A stretch of 11,052 bases of DNA from JBJENW01 sp051880395 (lineage in GTDB: Bacteria; Bacillota; Clostridia; Lachnospirales; Lachnospiraceae). The DNA is taken from positions 1-11,052 of the forward strand of contig JBJENW010000217.1 of assembly GCA_051880395.1 (NCBI GenBank), given 5' to 3'. Of the stretch, positions 6,877-11,052 are shown piece after piece. Position numbers and translations under genes: made by a program. The notes beneath the pieces are model-generated. The model saw only the letters and a program-made list of their open reading frames with translations, was not told the origin of the DNA and searched no databases. Position 1 is the stretch's first letter. Every line of letters starts with the position of its first letter.

Positions 6877-8238
6877 ATGAACAGCAGGGTACAGGAGCAG
6901 AAACATCTTGACGAACTGTATGAACAAAATGGCAATCAGATCGTGGTCGTTTATGGAAGAACCGATAGCCAGAAGGAGACGCTGTTGCGCGAATTTGGAA
7001 AAGAAAAACGGTCGTTTTATTATAGATGCAGGCAGGCGTCCGAGCAGAGTCAGCTTGCCATGATGCAAAATGAATTGGAACAGCAGTTTGACGTAAAATT
7101 TTTACAGCAGGATTATCGGACATTTTTTAAACGTCTGAAGAGTCGGGATGGTTCCAAAATTGTGCTGATCATTGATGAATTTCAATATATCGCCAAGAAA
7201 AATGAGGATTTTATAAAGGCGTTGATCGAATTAAAGAAGAGAAAACTATATCCGGGCCCGGTGATGATCGTTTTGGCGACATCGGCTGTCAGCTGGGTGC
7301 GGACAGAGTTTGTGGAAAAGTTTCCAGAGCTGCAGAAAAATATCACAGAAACCATGGAACTTTCGGATTTAAAATTTGTGGATGTGGTGCAGTATTTTCC
7401 AAACTACAGTGTCAGTGAATGTGTGCAGGTATACGGCGTTTTAGGCGGGGTGCCCGGGTATCTCAATCGCTGGGATGCAAATGCAGATCTAAAGACAAAT
7501 GTCTGCCGTCACATTTTGTCTCCAAACGGTTTTTTGTTTCAGGAGGCAGAACAGTTTATTGCTGCGCAGCTGCGGGAGCTGGCGAATTATGATACGATTC
7601 TTTCCGCGATCGCTGCGGGAAATCATAAATTAAATGCGTTGTTTCAGGTGACAGGATTTTCGAGAGCAAAGATCAGTGTCTATATGAAAAATCTGATGGC
7701 ATTTGATGTGATTGAAAAAGTGTCTTCTTTTGAGACAGGCGGATGGGAAAATGCACAAAAAGGAATTTATCAGATTAAAAATACATTTGTAAATTTCTGG
7801 TTCTGTTTTGTGTATCCGCATCTTTCTGCCCTGTATACGATGGAGCCGGAGGCGTTCTACGATACCTATATCTCACCGGGGTTAGAGGAATATATGAATC
7901 GCTTTTTCCGTCAGGTCTGCATGGAATATCTGGAGCTTTTGAATCTGGTGGGACGACTCCCAATCCAAATCCGAAAAATGGGAATCTGGGTAGGAAAAAA
8001 AGGAAACCTTGACATTGTGGCGCAGGATAAAGCGCGAAACAGTGTGGTCGGTCTATGTAACTGGTCCGAAGAGGAGATGCCGTATGAACTTTGTGAAGAA
8101 CTGGAAAAACGGATGGAGATGGCACATATTACATCGGAGTATCGTTATTTCTTTTCCGCGAAGGCATTTGATCCGCGCCTGGTAGAAAAAGCAAAGACAG
8201 ATAAACGCTATATTTTAGTGGATATGAAACAGTTATAG
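6877..8238 (+). CDS. DUF234-type AAA/STAND-like ATPase with degenerate motifs
   Basis: A 453-residue protein laid out like the archaeal-type ATPase/DUF234 family: an N-terminal P-loop domain (1 to about 200), a winged-helix region (about 240-282) and a C-terminal PD-(D/E)XK-like domain (about 330-430). The Walker A position reads YGRTDSQKETLL (26-37) where the family normally has GRRRVGKT; Lys33 is kept, but the glycine is Gln32 and the Thr/Ser is Glu34. Walker B is intact (VLIIDE, 96-101). In the C-terminal domain, LDIVA with Asp379 remains, but the usual E-x-K reads GLCNW (392-396), with Leu and Asn at the two key positions. ATP hydrolysis and nuclease activity are therefore doubtful. The ATG at 6877 has AGGAGG (6861-6866) 10 bases upstream. 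It lies 12 bases before topB and shares its promoter. The cellular role is unknown. Confidence 0.8.
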   Translation: MNSRVQEQKHLDELYEQNGNQIVVVYGRTDSQKETLLREFGKEKRSFYYRCRQASEQSQLAMMQNELEQQFDVKFLQQDYRTFFKRLKSRDGSKIVLIIDEFQYIAKKNEDFIKALIELKKRKLYPGPVMIVLATSAVSWVRTEFVEKFPELQKNITETMELSDLKFVDVVQYFPNYSVSECVQVYGVLGGVPGYLNRWDANADLKTNVCRHILSPNGFLFQEAEQFIAAQLRELANYDTILSAIAAGNHKLNALFQVTGFSRAKISVYMKNLMAFDVIEKVSSFETGGWENAQKGIYQIKNTFVNFWFCFVYPHLSALYTMEPEAFYDTYISPGLEEYMNRFFRQVCMEYLELLNLVGRLPIQIRKMGIWVGKKGNLDIVAQDKARNSVVGLCNWSEEEMPYELCEELEKRMEMAHITSEYRYFFSAKAFDPRLVEKAKTDKRYILVDMKQL

Positions 8239-8250
8239 GAAGGAGTCACC

Positions 8251-10809
8251 ATGGGAAAAACACTCATTATCACAGAGAAACCTTCGGTGGCGCGGGAATA
8301 TGCTGCGATTTTAAAAGTGAATGGAAAGGCACAAGGACGCATTGAAAATCAAGAATATGTGATCACCTGGTGCGTCGGTCATTTGATCGAGATGTCTTAT
8401 CCGGAAAAGTATGACAGTAAATATAAAACGTGGCGTCTTTCGGATCTGCCGTTTTTGCCAGAAACATACCAGTACGATGTGATCGATTCGGTGCGTGAGC
8501 AATACAATATCGTGCATGATCAGATGCACCGGGAGGACATTTCCACGATCCTTTACGCAGGAGACTCCGGACGTGAAGGTGAGGTCATTATACAGCTGAT
8601 TCGCGATTACGGAGGCGTACGCGAGGGGATGGAAGAACGTCGTGTCTGGATCGATTCTTGTACGGAGGAGGAGATTTTGCGTGGAATCCGTGAGGCAAAG
8701 GGAATCGAGGAATACGATAATCTGGCAAACGCCGGAATCATGCGCGGAATTGAGGATTACGCGATGGGAATTAATTTTTCCAGAGCCTTATCCGTGAAAT
8801 ATGGACGGATGTTAAACCGTGCGGCGGATACGAAAAATTATGCGGCGATTGCCATTGGTCGGGTAATGACCTGTGTGCTTGGAATGGTGGTGCGGCGGGA
8901 ACGCGAGATTCGGGAGTTTCAGGAAACGCCGTTTTATCGTATTATCAGTACATTTTCTGCGCAGGAGGCTTCTTACACGGGAGAGTGGAAAGCGGTCGAA
9001 GGTTCGGCGTATTTCGCGTCACCACTTTTGTATAAAGAAAACGGTTTTCGGAAAAAAGAGGATGCAGAAAAGCTGATCGCGTCCCTTCAAACACAGTCGC
9101 AGGCGGTAATCGAGTCTGTGCAGCGATCGACCGAAAAAAAGAAACCGCCGCTATTGTTTAATCTGGCGGAACTGCAGGCGGAATGTTCCAAGCGATATAA
9201 GATCAGCCCGGATACCACATTGAAAATCGCGCAGGAACTATATGAAAGAAAACTTACAACATATCCGCGAACCGATGCGCGCGTGCTTACGACAGCGATC
9301 GCAAAAGAAATCGTAAAAAATATCCGCGGGCTTTTGGCGTTTTCTCCGGTTAAAGATGCGGTACAGTTGATCATAGAAGAAAAACGGTATGCACATCTGG
9401 AAAAAACAATGTATACGGATGATAAAAAGGTAACAGACCATTATGCGATCATCCCAACCGGACAGGTTTCGGAGTATGCCCGCTTGAGTCAGATTCAAAA
9501 ACAGGTCTATGAATTGATCGTGCGACGGTTCTTAAGCATTTTTTATCCACCGACCGTGTTTCAAAAAGCGAATATTGTGACTTTGATCGGAAAAGAGCGA
9601 TTCTTTACGTCTGTGAAGGTGATGAAAGATCCAGGGTATCTTGTGATTGCACAGCCCAAAAGTGTAGATCCAAAGGATCAGGAAAAAGAGGCAGAAAATC
9701 AAAAACTGCTGCAGCTTGTAACATCTTTTAAGAAAGGAGATTCCGTTCAGATTTCTGGTTTTGAGATCAAGGAAGGAAAGACATCACCGCCAAAACGGTA
9801 TACGTCCGGTTCGATGGTGCTTGCCATGGAAAATGCCGGAAATCTGATCGAAGATGAGGAATTGCGTGCACAGATCAAGGGTGCCGGAATCGGTACGAGT
9901 GCGACGCGTGCCGGGATCATTGAAAAGCTGGTACAGATCACCTATCTGAATCTGAATACCAAAACACAGATCTTGACACCGAGTAAACTGGGCGAGATGA
10001 TCTATGAAGTGGTGTATCTTACAATGCCATCCATGCTAAATCCGGAAATGACAGCCAGCTGGGAAAAAGGACTGGCCGGTGTGGAACAGGGAAATATTAC
10101 AACAAAGCAGTATCGAAAGACACTGGAAGACTATGTCCGACGGTATGTGGCGAGAATCAAAGAGACGGATCTTACGGAGGTGATCGCTAAGCGCATCGCG
10201 CCATTTGCTACAGGAAGTGGATATGAGACAGAGGGATGTTCGGAGAGGCATGAAATACAGGCAGTTTGTCCATTGTGTGGTGGGCAGATGCAGACGACAC
10301 CGTTTGGATATGGATGCAGTAATTATAATGTGGCAGAAAAAAGCGGCTGTCGTTTTTCAATTGGCATAATCGCAGGGCACAGACTTTCGGAATCGGAGGC
10401 TGAGACCTTATTGCGTGACGGAAAAATCGAGCATGTACGAGGCTTTCGCTCAAAAGCCGGAAAGTCTTTTTCTGCGGGACTTCGCCTGGAAGATGCGACG
10501 GATAAAGACGGGAAGCCGACGAAGCGTGTGGCATTTGATTTTCCAGATGCGGAGACAACAGAAAGTACTTTATCCTGTCCGAAATGTCAGAAAAAATTAT
10601 TGCGTGAAACCTGGAACTATACTTGTAGTTGCGGTTTTTCTATCAGCCGGCGAGTGGCAGGAAAGACACTTTCGGAGGAAACAATTCAGCAGCTAATCTC
10701 TACCGGAAAAAGTGAACGTCTTGACGGATTTTACAACAAAGCGGGGAAACCTTTTTCTGCAACCTTAAAAGCAGATCAAACGGGCAGGATTACATTTGAT
10801 TTTCAGTGA
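8251..10809 (+). CDS. topB: DNA topoisomerase III (type IA)
   Basis: A cytoplasmic enzyme that passes one DNA strand through a transient single-strand break, resolving recombination and replication intermediates. The N-terminal TOPRIM domain (about 1-150) has the metal-binding Glu9 (ITEKPS) and GDSGREGE (104-111), the D-x-G form seen in many Firmicute TopB proteins. The active-site tyrosine is Tyr338 in LTTYPRTD. GIGTSATRAGIIEKL, near 550, is another conserved type IA segment. The C-terminus has two cysteine clusters, Cys673/676/689/700 and Cys776/779/792/794, each followed by a topoisomerase C-terminal repeat (KAGKSFSA and KAGKPFSA). With these the protein reaches 852 residues, longer than the 650-730 common for TopB. 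AGGAG (8241-8245) precedes the ATG by 5 bases. It is the second gene of an operon. No conjugation genes accompany it, so it may be the resident chromosomal copy. Confidence 0.94.
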   Translation: MGKTLIITEKPSVAREYAAILKVNGKAQGRIENQEYVITWCVGHLIEMSYPEKYDSKYKTWRLSDLPFLPETYQYDVIDSVREQYNIVHDQMHREDISTILYAGDSGREGEVIIQLIRDYGGVREGMEERRVWIDSCTEEEILRGIREAKGIEEYDNLANAGIMRGIEDYAMGINFSRALSVKYGRMLNRAADTKNYAAIAIGRVMTCVLGMVVRREREIREFQETPFYRIISTFSAQEASYTGEWKAVEGSAYFASPLLYKENGFRKKEDAEKLIASLQTQSQAVIESVQRSTEKKKPPLLFNLAELQAECSKRYKISPDTTLKIAQELYERKLTTYPRTDARVLTTAIAKEIVKNIRGLLAFSPVKDAVQLIIEEKRYAHLEKTMYTDDKKVTDHYAIIPTGQVSEYARLSQIQKQVYELIVRRFLSIFYPPTVFQKANIVTLIGKERFFTSVKVMKDPGYLVIAQPKSVDPKDQEKEAENQKLLQLVTSFKKGDSVQISGFEIKEGKTSPPKRYTSGSMVLAMENAGNLIEDEELRAQIKGAGIGTSATRAGIIEKLVQITYLNLNTKTQILTPSKLGEMIYEVVYLTMPSMLNPEMTASWEKGLAGVEQGNITTKQYRKTLEDYVRRYVARIKETDLTEVIAKRIAPFATGSGYETEGCSERHEIQAVCPLCGGQMQTTPFGYGCSNYNVAEKSGCRFSIGIIAGHRLSESEAETLLRDGKIEHVRGFRSKAGKSFSAGLRLEDATDKDGKPTKRVAFDFPDAETTESTLSCPKCQKKLLRETWNYTCSCGFSISRRVAGKTLSEETIQQLISTGKSERLDGFYNKAGKPFSATLKADQTGRITFDFQ

Positions 10810-10828
10810 TAGCGATTCGCATGTATAT

Positions 10829-11052
10829 TTACGTTTTATATGAGTGTAAGTGTTGCGGACGGAACTTTGTTGGCCACCCGAAACGGTATCGGCCCCACCA
10901 CTCTTTGAAAAAGAGTGGTGCGAAAAATATCTCAACTGGGGGGATTCCTATGCGGACGTTTCCAAAATTCGGCTGGGTGCGCAAGGCGGGGGCGGCTGTT
11001 TCCAGAAAGGCTAGACAGAAATGAAGTCGAGTTTGGGCGGGCGGATTTGCGA
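10829..11052 (+). repeat. Dispersed repeat, copy E (partial, cut by window edge)
   Basis: Begins about 20 bases after the topB stop. From the left it has a weak terminal hairpin (TTACGTT/AGTGTAA with wobble pairs), then GTAAGTGTTGCG, CCGAAACGGTATCG, a strong 11-bp hairpin at 10896-10920, CGAAAAATATCTCAAC, and GATTCC..ATGCGGACGTTTC. It then has a tail that shares GGCTAGACAGAAATG and AGTCGAGTTT with the left arm of element 1. It is inverted relative to copy A. A second arm would be expected beyond the window. The short open frame 10806-11024 is a product of the repeat and not a gene. Confidence 0.82.
10896..10920 (+). repeat. Perfect 11-bp hairpin inside copy E
   Basis: CACCACTCTTT (10896-10906) pairs with AAAGAGTGGTG (10910-10920) across a GAA loop. 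No T-run follows, but it is the only strong hairpin downstream of topB and may end or protect that transcript. The same site in element 1 (2515-2536) and copy A (98-116) is decayed to a partial stem. Confidence 0.65.

Noticed and set aside
8560..8586. TOPRIM motif D-S-G instead of D-x-D in TopB
   Set aside because: It looked like a lost metal ligand, but D-x-G-R-E-G-E is common in Firmicute topoisomerase III, so it is not an anomaly.
10806..11024. A 72-codon frame after topB
   Set aside because: It overlaps the topB stop and then runs through repeat copy E, with no family resemblance.

Overview
The window looks like a chromosomal stretch from a Clostridia-type Firmicute, most probably a Lachnospiraceae gut bacterium. 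The support is moderate GC, strong AGGAGG-type ribosome binding sites, intrinsic terminators with U-tracts, a QueH-type epoxyqueuosine reductase, an archaeal/eukaryotic-type aspartate-semialdehyde dehydrogenase, a small secreted protein with the Ig-like repeat common in Lachnospiraceae, and a topoisomerase III with C-terminal repeats. This is inference from protein character; no database was consulted.

Layout: 1-190 is the inner part of a dispersed repeat, pointing left. 353-769 is a small secreted protein. 821-2398 (minus strand) is a two-gene ABC importer operon (permease and ATPase) with no substrate-binding protein. 2426-3355 has no credible gene but is dense in repeats: two adjacent palindromic elements, about 397 bp (2537-2933) and 248 bp (3029-3276), with related ends and different centres. 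Then come queH and argH (3420-5495), probably one operon, asd (5606-6691) with its own promoter-like sequence and a strong terminator, and a two-gene operon (6877-10809) of a degenerate DUF234-type ATPase and a topoisomerase III. 10829-11052 is another copy of the repeat, pointing right and cut by the window edge.

How the genes relate: argH makes arginine, and asd makes the aspartate semialdehyde used for lysine, threonine, methionine and diaminopimelate. queH completes queuosine in tRNA. These are housekeeping genes rather than an obvious joint pathway. The secreted-protein gene and the ABC operon converge on a shared terminator region at 783-822. The repeats occupy boundaries between transcription units and never interrupt a gene here.

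The two signals most worth following are the repeat family, which is modular, palindromic and without any transposase in the window, and the ATPase at 6877-8238. That ATPase keeps a full-length reading frame but has lost the Walker A glycine and threonine and the E-x-K positions of the nuclease-like domain, and it is tightly coupled to topB.
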